Shown in pieces: positions 1-5,979 of a stretch of 6,530 nt of DNA. The stretch lies in assembly GCA_964428885.1 (NCBI GenBank), contig CAYRZP010000116.1, forward strand, positions 1 to 6,530. The letters run 5' to 3'. Below the pieces are notes generated by a model. The model worked only from the letters and a program-made list of their open reading frames with translations. It searched no databases and was not told the DNA's origin. Positions within the stretch are counted from its first letter, which is position 1. Each line of letters starts with the position of its first letter. The position numbers were made by a program, and so were the translations under genes. Source of the DNA: JAQVQN01 sp964428885. Its GTDB lineage: Bacteria > Verrucomicrobiota > Kiritimatiellia > RFP12 > UBA1067.

Positions 1-1461
1 GCCGAGGGGCGAGACCCAGGCGAGCCGCTCGTTTGCCCATTCGGCCTTGCGCGCGGCATGGTTCTTGAGATAGGACCAGTTGGCGAAGATCGTCATCAGC
101 CCGTAATCACGGATATATTCGGTCTCGTCGGCCTGGTCCCGGTATTGCCCGGTTTCCCATTCCCAGTCACCGCTGCGCACATAATAGACCTTGTCTTCGT
201 CGAGTTCGTGTCCCCAGTCGATCGGGGGGAAGGCGGCGGGAGAGGGCGTGCGCGCGCAATACCAGATCACCGACATGCCCATGACCTGGCGGTCGCCCTG
301 CACCGGAGCGAGGGATTCGCCGAAGGCCGCGCGCGATTCACGGCCGTACATGACGGACGCGCCTGCCATGCGGGCGATCACGGCGTCGCCCGTGCAGTCG
401 GCGAAAAACTTGGCGCGGACGCGTGTTTCCTCGCCGGTCGAGATGTCACGGGTGATAAAGGCGGAGAGCTTCGCCGGGGCGCTTTTCTCGATGTTGATGA
501 CACGCGTGTTAAGCATGAGCCGGTAAAGGCGGCGCGGGCAGGTCTCGAACACATGTTGCTTGCGGGCGTCCTCGTAGTATTCAGGCGGATACGGTCCCGG
601 GCCTCCGGTGATCGGCTCGATCTCTTTGACCACCTGTCCCAGGCGCGGATAGGGGCGTGTGTGCAGGACGCCGCCCATCGGCACACGGATTTCGGAGCTG
701 TTGTTGCCGCCCAGGACGGAACGGTCCTGTATCAGGATCACCTTGGCCCCGGCCCGTATCGCTGCGATGGCAGTGCAGATGCCGGAGATGCCGCCGCCGG
801 CGACCGCGAGATCATAGACGGTCGGATCGTCTTTGAGGTTGATGCCCATTGCCTGCCTCCGCAGTGCCGCCAAAGCCGCAGGCTCGTTGGCAGGTGTCAA
901 GCCGGGGGTATCGGTCAGCCAGATGGCGTCGCAACGTCCGTTGAAGCCGGTCATGTCGCGCAGCGCGATCTCGGCGGGACCTGTGTCAAGCCTGACTGTG
1001 CCCGCTTTCTGCCATCCCCACGTCTCGCCGTTTGTTCCCAGAGTTTCCGGCAACGGTGTTCCGTTGACCGTGACCTGGAAACGGCCGGCCGGCGTGCCGC
1101 GTTTCCACGGCGCGGTCCAGTCGCGCGTGCGCGCCCAGACCGTCCACTCGCCGGCGCGCGGTATCACGCAGCGCGTCTTGGCGTCCTCCACCGGGATGCC
1201 CATGCCGTGCGCCATGAGGTAGGCCGAGCCTATCTGGCCGAACGACTGCTGCTCGATGAGCCAGCCGCCGACATTTTTGAAACCCTCGGCTTCCAGCCAG
1301 ACCCCTTGCGTGGCGCTGCCCGTGGCATCGGCGGCGGTCGAACCGGTGGCCGGTGGCGAGCCCAAAGGGGCACCTGTCGCGATGTTGTTGGCGAAGGCCA
1401 TGCCGGCCAAGGCAAAAATGCCTGTCAAGACGCCTGCGGTCTGTTTACTTGTAAGTTTCAT
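1..1461 (-). CDS. Exported FAD-dependent oxidoreductase, N-terminal part (3' end beyond left edge)
   Basis: Reading the minus strand from the ATG at 1461 gives 487 uninterrupted codons to the window edge, with no stop. Residues 1-24 form a Sec-type signal peptide (MKLTSKQTAG start, hydrophobic core, cleavage near AFA). A low-complexity Gly/Ala/Thr/Pro linker follows. Residues about 54-183 (VWLEAEGF, GEWTVWARTRDW, RCDAIWLTD) look like a beta-sandwich, carbohydrate-binding-like part. The FAD domain begins near residue 215: the dinucleotide-binding motif AGGGISG is at 221-227, the acidic residue ending the second strand is D246 (ILIQDR), LGGNNSSEIRVPMGG is at 250-264, and FFADCTGDA is at 352-360. 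This layout fits the FAD_oxidored (PF12831-like) family. The substrate is unknown. An in-frame ATG at 1530 would add 23 residues ahead of the signal peptide, so 1461 is preferred, although its ribosome binding site is weak. The gene is divergent from the propeller gene at 1701. Confidence 0.9.
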   Translation of the reverse strand, partial: MKLTSKQTAGVLTGIFALAGMAFANNIATGAPLGSPPATGSTAADATGSATQGVWLEAEGFKNVGGWLIEQQSFGQIGSAYLMAHGMGIPVEDAKTRCVIPRAGEWTVWARTRDWTAPWKRGTPAGRFQVTVNGTPLPETLGTNGETWGWQKAGTVRLDTGPAEIALRDMTGFNGRCDAIWLTDTPGLTPANEPAALAALRRQAMGINLKDDPTVYDLAVAGGGISGICTAIAAIRAGAKVILIQDRSVLGGNNSSEIRVPMGGVLHTRPYPRLGQVVKEIEPITGGPGPYPPEYYEDARKQHVFETCPRRLYRLMLNTRVINIEKSAPAKLSAFITRDISTGEETRVRAKFFADCTGDAVIARMAGASVMYGRESRAAFGESLAPVQGDRQVMGMSVIWYCARTPSPAAFPPIDWGHELDEDKVYYVRSGDWEWETGQYRDQADETEYIRDYGLMTIFANWSYLKNHAARKAEWANERLAWVSPLG

Positions 1462-1546
1462 AAGCTTGCGTTGCCTGGTTCTGGCTATAATCACGTGAAG
1501 CACACTTGCCGACTGATCGCCTGATGGCATTCTGCACTTGGCCGAC

Positions 1547-1574
1547 ATAGTAATGAATAAGCGTAAGAAAGCAA
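1547..1574 (-). promoter_or_regulatory. Candidate promoter for the FAD oxidoreductase gene
   Basis: On the minus strand, TTGCTT (1574-1569) and TACTAT (1552-1547) are separated by 16 bases, and the box-like elements match the sigma-70 consensus only partly. Transcription would begin near 1540 and leave a leader of about 80 bases. Just upstream lies an AT-rich island with a T5A5 palindrome (1584-1593), which could act as an UP-like or bent element for either divergent gene. The rest of the 1462-1700 intergenic region contains the palindrome TCACGTGA (1491-1498) in this leader and a perfect TTGACA (1642-1647) on the plus strand that lacks a convincing -10 box. Confidence 0.35.
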
Positions 1575-1688
1575 TACGAAAACTTTTTAAAAATAAGTGC
1601 CGGTTGCCGTCCCGTGGCGGATGTAGTATCCTTTCAACAAGTTGACACGTTTGGCGCGCCGGGCATGGCTCAGCGGCCATAAAAAATG

Positions 1689-1695
1689 AAGGGTG
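1689..1695 (+). promoter_or_regulatory. Ribosome binding site that sets the start of the propeller gene
   Basis: AAGGGTG lies five bases before the ATG at 1701. The in-frame ATG at 1686, 15 bases upstream, overlaps this region and is preceded only by CCATAAAAA, with no Shine-Dalgarno sequence. Starting at 1701 also puts the signal peptide directly at the N-terminus. The site therefore favours 1701 over 1686. Confidence 0.65.
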
Positions 1696-1700
1696 ATGAT

Positions 1701-2828
1701 ATGAGCAGAGCGACAATGTGGTTTATGGCCGGGGTGATCCTGTCGGGAACGGCGTATGCGGCGGCGGACAGTGAGTGCAAGTCTGACGAGAAATACCGCC
1801 CCAAGCTTTTCAAGCGCTTCGGCGACATCGCCAACGTGCCGGACGGTCTGGCGCAGGACAGGTACGGCAACGTCTACTGCGCGGCGCCGAATTTCGTGGA
1901 CCAGTCGTATCCCGGCGCCATCATGAAGATGGACAGGAAAACGGGCAAGTGGTCGGTTTTCGTGGCCGGGCTGAACCATCCCGAAACCGGGCGCGGCTTC
2001 CCCATGGGCATGGAGTTCGGCGAGGACGGTCACCTCTATTACTGCGACAACCAGTATTTCAGCGACAAGAACTATAAATCACGTGTGTTGCGCGTAATCA
2101 TCGGCAAGTGCGGCGAGCCGCTCAAGATCGAGCCGGTGGTTGAGAACATCAAGCTGGCCAACGCGCTGCGCGCGCGCGGCAACGCGATCTATTTCACCGA
2201 CACTTTCTTCGATCTGGAAGGGAAGAACCTCGGCGGGATCTATTGCGTGCCGGTGAGCGCCTTCAGGCAAGGCCCTGTGCGGCTGCTGCCCAAGGAGCAG
2301 TGGGAGAAGGACCCGTACTGCATCGGCGTGACGGAGACAACCCCGCTGCCGCACCGCAAAGACACTGCGGCGGCTGACGGCATGTGTTTCGACAAGAAGG
2401 GCAACATCTACACCGGCAATTTCGGCGACGGCCATTTATACATCATGCGCATTCAGAAAGACGGATCTTACGCCAAGCCTGAGACGCTGGTGCATGATCC
2501 CAAGGTGATGCCGAGCGTGGACGGGGTCTGCTATCACGCGGCGAAAGAGTGGGTGGTCATAACCGATTCCGAGCTCAACGCGGTGCGCTACTGGGACATC
2601 AAGGCCGGGACGCTGGGCCTGTTGTGGATGAACGGCGACACGGACGGCGCGGACGGTCTGCTCGACCAGCCCTGCGAGCCAATGGTGTGGGACGACAAGC
2701 TGCTGGTTGTGAACTTCGACATGAGCTTCCCGGGTCTAAAGAACACCAAAAACGACGAGGTCCACACGATCAGCGTGATAGATATCGGGAAGAAGGGCGG
2801 CTGCCCGTTCCTGAATCTGTTCCGTTAG
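1701..2828 (+). CDS. Exported SMP-30/gluconolactonase-like beta-propeller protein
   Basis: The 375-residue product starts with a Sec signal peptide (residues 1-20, MSRATMWFMAGVILSGTAYA), so it should act in the periplasm or outside the cell. The mature part contains repeated blade-like units: DGLAQDRYGNVYCA (48-61), MGMEFGEDGHLYYCDN (102-117), ANALRARGNAIYFTDT (153-168), DGMCFDKKGNIYTGN (226-240), VDGVCYHAAKEWVVITDS (273-290) and EPMVWDDKLLVVNFD (326-340). This pattern of D-G followed by a Y/V-rich strand is typical of the SMP-30/gluconolactonase/LRE superfamily of six-bladed propellers, which includes metal-dependent lactonases. Metal ligands cannot be assigned with certainty by eye and the substrate is unknown. 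The chain has ten cysteines, unusual for the family and compatible with disulfides after export. The start at 1701 is set by a Shine-Dalgarno sequence. The stop overlaps that of the convergent receptor gene. Confidence 0.8.
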   Translation: MSRATMWFMAGVILSGTAYAAADSECKSDEKYRPKLFKRFGDIANVPDGLAQDRYGNVYCAAPNFVDQSYPGAIMKMDRKTGKWSVFVAGLNHPETGRGFPMGMEFGEDGHLYYCDNQYFSDKNYKSRVLRVIIGKCGEPLKIEPVVENIKLANALRARGNAIYFTDTFFDLEGKNLGGIYCVPVSAFRQGPVRLLPKEQWEKDPYCIGVTETTPLPHRKDTAAADGMCFDKKGNIYTGNFGDGHLYIMRIQKDGSYAKPETLVHDPKVMPSVDGVCYHAAKEWVVITDSELNAVRYWDIKAGTLGLLWMNGDTDGADGLLDQPCEPMVWDDKLLVVNFDMSFPGLKNTKNDEVHTISVIDIGKKGGCPFLNLFR

Positions 2829-4825
2829 AACGTGTAGGCGGCGCAGAGCTTCCAGGTGCGGCCGTTGGCCGGATAATAGCTGGATCCGTAGAAACCGCAA
2901 TAGGCGTACTCCTTGTTGAACACGTTGTCGATGCCGCCGATCAGCCGCAGGCCTTTAACAAAACCCGGCTCGTAACGCAGGCCCAGATCGAGCGTCGCGT
3001 AAGCGTCGAGCCTGGCCGCTTGGTTGGCAAAGTCAGAGCCGGATGTTTGCGATGCGACATAACGGGCGGTGCCCAGTGCGGCCAGGCAGGGCAGGAGCTG
3101 GGCCTCGCCGTTCAGGGTCAGCATGTGGTCCGGTGTCAGCGGCACGTCGTTGTCCTTGAGGACGCCGCCGGTGAATCTCGAGTCGACCAGTTCGTAGGCG
3201 AGCCCGAAGGCGCCCGCGCGCTCGCGCGCCCAGCGCAGCGCCGCTTCCAGTCCGCGCCGGCGCGTGTCGTCCGGGGCGTTGATGTTCATGTAGGCGACCG
3301 GGTTGTAATAGATCTCGTCACTGGTGCGCATGTCGTACAGGGTAACGCCGGCGCTCCACTCCTCCAAGAAGGTGAGCTCGGCGCCGGCCTCGAGACTGCA
3401 ACCGGTTTCAGGAATCAGGCCGGTGTTGGGTATGCCCGACCAGCCGACCGTCTCGTCGATGAACGGGGCGTGGTAATAGCGCGAGACGCGCGCGAAGAGT
3501 TTGGCGTTGTCAAGCGGACGGTAGAGCAGGGCGGCCTCGTACGCGCTCTCGGTTTCGCCGTATGATGTGGAGCCGGTTCTGTTGGTGATGCGGTTGTGGA
3601 TGCGCTCGGCACGCGCGCCGAGCGTTAAAGAGAGGGTTTCGGTGACGAAGAACTCATTCTGCGCGTAGCCGGCCAGCGCAGCGCGGTCGAAATCCCAGGC
3701 ATAGGCGGACGGGGATCCGTAAAACACGCTGCGGCTATAGATGTCAGAGGTCTCATAGCGCATGTCGGTGCCCAGTGTCAGACGGTTGGCGTGACCGGCA
3801 AAGTCGCTGTCATGCGTATAGCGCGGCATGAAGGCCAGGGCATCGTTCTCGTTCTCATTATTGATACTGTAGCCCGTGCCGATGAAACGCGAATCGGCTT
3901 CCCGCCGGCTTATAGAGAGATTCGCCGAAAGTGTGCCGTCCGCGCCGCGCGGGGCGCTGCCGCCCAGATTCAAGCCCCAGGTCTCGAACCAGGCGCGGTC
4001 TTGCGGGTGGAGTGTCTGTTTCGGGTTGTCCTTGAACTGCCTTAGCGAGAGGGCGCCGGGCAGGCCGTATTCGCTGTTATGGTAGAACACCGAGAGCGCG
4101 GCGTGCTGGCCGCGCTCCCAGCGTTTGGAGACCGAGGCGTCCAGTCCCCAAGCTTCGTAATCGCCGTTGTCGCGGTAGCCGCCGGTCTTGTCCCAGTCCG
4201 CGCCAGCGTAGTAGGCGACGCCATCATCGAAGGTGCCGGATCTGCCGATCTGCAGGGCGTAGCTGTCATAAGCGCCTGCGGCCGCCGACACGGTGGTGTA
4301 GGGAGCGGACTCGACCGATGTGTCGGTGATGATGTTGATGACACCGGCCTCGGCGAAGTCGCCGTAGAGCACGGTCTGCGGCCCGCGGATGACCTCGACG
4401 CGTTTTACCGAATGCACCGGTATGCGCATCAGGTTAGGCGCTGACATGTCGGGATTATTGAGACGTTCGCCGTTGACCAGTATCAACACACGTCCGTGTG
4501 CGTTCTCGCCGAAGCCGCGCAGCGCGGCCGTGGCGGTGGCCGGGTTGTCGGAAAAGTTCTTGACCGGCACACCCGCCAGTTTCTGAAGCACGTCCAGGAC
4601 GTTCTGGTGTCCGGAGCGCTCGATCTCGTCCGCGGTCACCACGGTCACGTTGGCCGGCATCTCGGCGGCGGTGCGTCCCGCGCGGCTGGCCTGCACGATG
4701 ACCGGGGGCAGGTTGGTGGCCGGGGCGACCGCCTCGGGCGTTTCCGCGCCGCGCGCGGCGGAGGACAACGAAAGGCAGATTAAGAGCGTGGTGCGGATAC
4801 GGTGCGGGATATGTGCCATGTGCAT
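2825..4825 (-). CDS. btuB: TonB-dependent outer-membrane receptor, BtuB-like cobalamin/corrinoid importer
   Basis: The 666-residue product is an outer-membrane, TonB-gated barrel. Numbered from the ATG at 4825, it has a signal peptide (1-27, ending AARGA), a probable TonB box (PPVIVQAS, 40-47), and a plug domain at about 51-168 with NVLDVLQKLAGVPV, ALRGFGENAHGRVLILVNGE, VKRVEVIRGPQTVLYGDFA and GVINIITD. The barrel ends with the typical NVFNKEY...YPANGRTWKL region and a terminal phenylalanine (AAYTF). Length is close to that of known BtuB proteins. Specificity is inferred from the cobalamin riboswitch in its leader, since sequence alone would allow other substrates. Three close ATGs exist (4831, 4825, 4819). 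AAGAGG at 4840-4835 is 3, 9 and 15 bases away respectively, so 4825 fits best. The open frame reaches up to 4960, but that ATG lies inside the riboswitch and is not credible. Partner TonB-ExbBD and BtuCDF genes are not in the window. Confidence 0.87.
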   Translation of the reverse strand: MHMAHIPHRIRTTLLICLSLSSAARGAETPEAVAPATNLPPVIVQASRAGRTAAEMPANVTVVTADEIERSGHQNVLDVLQKLAGVPVKNFSDNPATATAALRGFGENAHGRVLILVNGERLNNPDMSAPNLMRIPVHSVKRVEVIRGPQTVLYGDFAEAGVINIITDTSVESAPYTTVSAAAGAYDSYALQIGRSGTFDDGVAYYAGADWDKTGGYRDNGDYEAWGLDASVSKRWERGQHAALSVFYHNSEYGLPGALSLRQFKDNPKQTLHPQDRAWFETWGLNLGGSAPRGADGTLSANLSISRREADSRFIGTGYSINNENENDALAFMPRYTHDSDFAGHANRLTLGTDMRYETSDIYSRSVFYGSPSAYAWDFDRAALAGYAQNEFFVTETLSLTLGARAERIHNRITNRTGSTSYGETESAYEAALLYRPLDNAKLFARVSRYYHAPFIDETVGWSGIPNTGLIPETGCSLEAGAELTFLEEWSAGVTLYDMRTSDEIYYNPVAYMNINAPDDTRRRGLEAALRWARERAGAFGLAYELVDSRFTGGVLKDNDVPLTPDHMLTLNGEAQLLPCLAALGTARYVASQTSGSDFANQAARLDAYATLDLGLRYEPGFVKGLRLIGGIDNVFNKEYAYCGFYGSSYYPANGRTWKLCAAYTF

Positions 4826-4834
4826 GAACATTTT

Positions 4835-4840
4835 CCTCTT
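4835..4840 (-). promoter_or_regulatory. Ribosome binding site of the receptor gene
   Basis: AAGAGG on the minus strand is nine bases before the ATG at 4825 and three before the ATG at 4831, favouring 4825. The upstream leader stretch CCTCT (4873-4869) can pair with AGAGG of this site (five base pairs, loop of about 29 bases). That is a weak possibility for sequestration of the site. Confidence 0.6.
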
Positions 4841-4890
4841 GCGGGAAGTTATGGCACTTTTGGGCGCGAGAGGTGATGATACGAGAGCGG

Positions 4891-4916
4891 AAGAATAACC
4901 CGGAAACGGCCGGGCT
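4891..4916 (-). terminator. Possible attenuator hairpin in the riboswitch expression platform
   Basis: On the minus strand AGCCCGG (4916-4910) and CCGGGTT (4903-4897) can form a seven-pair stem, including one G-U pair, with a six-base loop. A T-rich stretch ATTCTT follows (4896-4891). It resembles an intrinsic terminator with a short, imperfect U-tract. It lies between the cobalamin aptamer and the start codon, where a transcriptional expression platform is expected. Its 5' arm can also pair with the 3' arm of aptamer stem P1. Termination has not been shown, and the hairpin may serve a different role. Confidence 0.45.
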
Positions 4917-4954
4917 GATTCTAAGGCTCCTCTGGCGCGAAAGAGTGCCGCGGG

Positions 4955-5097
4955 TTGCATCCGGCCCGTCTTCTGGCTTACGGCTTGACCTCGCCCCCGC
5001 CTTCTCTCCCTGGCGGGAAATGGCGCTTGGGGGTTTGTAGCCGATCACAGCGGCGCGACCGCGCCCGAATCTCACGGGCTTCCGATAACCGGTGCAA
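4955..5097 (-). promoter_or_regulatory. Cobalamin (AdoCbl) riboswitch aptamer
   Basis: Read on the minus strand, this leader has the conserved cobalamin riboswitch elements in order. P1 is closed by TTGCACCGG (5097-5089) with CCGGATGCAA (4964-4955). GGAA precedes a stem GCCCG/CGGGC (5079-5075 with 5067-5063, loop TGAGATT). GCCGCTGTGATCGG follows at 5054-5041, then a GCGCCA...GAGAAGGCGGGGGC region, and finally the B12-box AAGCCAGAAGACGGGCCGG (4979-4961). The aptamer begins about seven bases after the predicted transcription start and stands about 130 bases before the receptor ATG. It most likely turns off the receptor gene when B12 is bound. The leader between 4826 and 4954 holds the possible attenuator hairpin and the ribosome binding site, and no gene. 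Confidence 0.93.
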
Positions 5098-5110
5098 AAC
5101 TCGGTGCGAG

Positions 5111-5138
5111 ATTAGAGCTTTTGGGTGGCGGTTGTCAA
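5111..5138 (-). promoter_or_regulatory. Sigma-70 type promoter of the riboswitch-receptor transcript
   Basis: On the minus strand a perfect TTGACA (5138-5133) is followed after 16 bases by TCTAAT (5116-5111), which matches five of six consensus positions. The predicted transcription start near 5104 falls just ahead of aptamer stem P1, which is what a riboswitch-controlled gene needs. The resulting leader to the receptor start codon is about 280 bases. Confidence 0.75.
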
Positions 5139-5154
5139 CCCGGAAAAAATCGCT

Positions 5155-5183
5155 TTGCATAAAGGCGGATATGCGGTTATAAA
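5155..5183 (+). promoter_or_regulatory. Candidate promoter of the small membrane-protein gene
   Basis: TTGCAT (5155-5160) and TATAAA (5178-5183, five of six consensus positions) are 17 bases apart. Transcription would start near 5190, only about five bases before the ATG at 5195, giving a very short leader. The element stands back to back with the receptor promoter, with about 16 bases between the two -35 boxes, so a regulator or RNA polymerase bound at one could affect the other. Confidence 0.45.
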
Positions 5184-5194
5184 TACAGGCTCCA

Positions 5195-5896
5195 ATGGCT
5201 AAATCTAAAAAGAGGCATGAGAAAGCGCCGCCCCGCCGGGCAGTTGAATCCCCCCCTGAGCGCGGGGGCGGAACGGGGTTGCCCGCTGCCATTGCTGCCG
5301 GAGACGGGTCTGCGCCTGAAGCCCCGGCAGGCGACGCGGCTGGCGATAGTGACGCGGCGGCGGTCAGCGGTGCGGAATCAGTCCCTCTGGCGGACGAGCC
5401 GGTGAAGTTGGCGGCCCCTGTTCCGGTTGTGCGCGCCAGCCGCCTGCGGCGGGCGCTGCCGGACATAGCCAAGGTGGTTTTGGCTTTTGCCGTGATCGGC
5501 GTGGCCGCTTTGATATGGTATAAGCCTCCGCTGATCGTCGCGGATTATCCTTGCGTGACCTACAGGCATGGCGGGGAGTGGATGGAGGATGCCACGCTCT
5601 ACCGGCCGCTGGCCATGCCGACAAGGTATTATGTGGGCTTGCCGCGCAAGCTTGCCGGAAGGTACGAGTGGTTTGCGGTGGACCGGCGGCGCGAGGTGGT
5701 GGCTTTGGCCGAAGAGCCGCGAAGGCGGCTCATGGGGCGCAAGGCCATCAAGCGCGGCGAGCCGTTGGGGCTGGATCTCGAATTCCGCAAGATTGACGGA
5801 TCGGAGTGGCAGATATTCTTCTTCGACAAATCCATAGTTTTCTCGAATGCCGTGCTCGCGGTGCGTCTGGATGTCGGCGAAGGCAGCGGGAAGTGA
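5195..5896 (+). CDS. Single-pass membrane protein of unknown function
   Basis: I do not recognise this 233-residue protein. It has a basic N-terminus (MAKSKKRHEK), a low-complexity, Ala/Gly/Pro/Asp-rich stretch from about 11 to 75 that is likely disordered, and a basic RASRLRR segment (80-86). One membrane segment at about 91-109 (IAKVVLAFAVIGVAALIWY) follows. The remaining roughly 120 residues form a compact-looking domain rich in charged and aromatic residues (RYYVGLPRKLAGRYEWF, EWQIFFFDKSIVF). The positive-inside rule places the N-terminal tail in the cytoplasm and the C-terminal domain outside the membrane. AGG at 5187-5189 is a weak ribosome binding site. The next in-frame ATG would fall beyond the membrane segment, so 5195 is the best start. 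The gene is divergent from the B12 receptor and 83 bases upstream of the carboxyltransferase gene on the same strand. No role can be inferred from this. Confidence 0.75.
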   Translation: MAKSKKRHEKAPPRRAVESPPERGGGTGLPAAIAAGDGSAPEAPAGDAAGDSDAAAVSGAESVPLADEPVKLAAPVPVVRASRLRRALPDIAKVVLAFAVIGVAALIWYKPPLIVADYPCVTYRHGGEWMEDATLYRPLAMPTRYYVGLPRKLAGRYEWFAVDRRREVVALAEEPRRRLMGRKAIKRGEPLGLDLEFRKIDGSEWQIFFFDKSIVFSNAVLAVRLDVGEGSGK

Positions 5897-5904
5897 AAAC
5901 GGGC

Positions 5905-5929
5905 GTGACAATTTCCTGAAAAATGTCAC
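5905..5929 (+). repeat. Imperfect inverted repeat upstream of the carboxyltransferase gene
   Basis: GTGACA (5905-5910) and TGTCAC (5924-5929) are perfect inverted copies, and the repeat extends inward by TTT/AAA after one A-A mismatch, leaving the five-base loop CCTGA. The same bases can be read as a promoter: GTGACA as a -35 box (five of six) and CACAAT (5927-5932) as a -10 box, 16 bases apart. A dimeric regulator binding here would block such a promoter. It could instead be a weak hairpin ending the upstream transcript, but no U-tract follows. Confidence 0.5.
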
Positions 5930-5941
5930 AATAGACTCTCT

Positions 5942-5960
5942 TTCGCCCGGATTGGGCGAA
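5942..5960 (+). repeat. Perfect hairpin just before the carboxyltransferase ribosome binding site
   Basis: TTCGCCC (5942-5948) and GGGCGAA (5954-5960) form a perfect seven-base inverted repeat around the loop GGATT. Only three bases separate it from GGAGA (5964-5968), the probable ribosome binding site of the gene starting at 5980. It could be an operator or an RNA hairpin that affects translation or message stability. It is not followed by a T-run, so it is unlikely to be an intrinsic terminator. Confidence 0.55.
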
Positions 5961-5979
5961 TACGGAGAATAAGCCTTTT

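Noticed and set aside
58..1524. A 488-codon plus-strand open frame
   Set aside because: It is the shadow of the FAD oxidoreductase on the other strand. Its translation has no recognisable motif, while the minus strand gives a signal peptide and an FAD-binding motif.
1642..1647. Perfect TTGACA on the plus strand as a -35 box for the propeller gene
   Set aside because: The sequence 16 to 18 bases downstream (CATGGCTC) does not resemble a -10 box, so I could not support a promoter. TAGTAT at 1624-1629 also lacks a -35 box at proper spacing.
1653..1660. Palindrome GGCGCGCC
   Set aside because: Short GC palindromes are expected by chance in DNA of this composition and nothing around it suggests a function.
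2549..3565. A 338-codon plus-strand open frame across the convergent gene ends
   Set aside because: It overlaps the propeller gene in another frame and the receptor gene on the other strand. Its low-complexity Arg/Gly/Ala-rich translation is typical of antisense frames in GC-rich DNA.
4978..5472. A 164-codon minus-strand open frame through the riboswitch and promoters
   Set aside because: It covers a structured RNA leader and the antisense strand of the membrane-protein gene, and its protein looks random.
5897..5945. Terminator after the unknown membrane-protein gene
   Set aside because: The GTGACA/TGTCAC hairpin is AT-rich inside and followed by AATAGACTCTC rather than a T-run, so intrinsic termination is not convincing.
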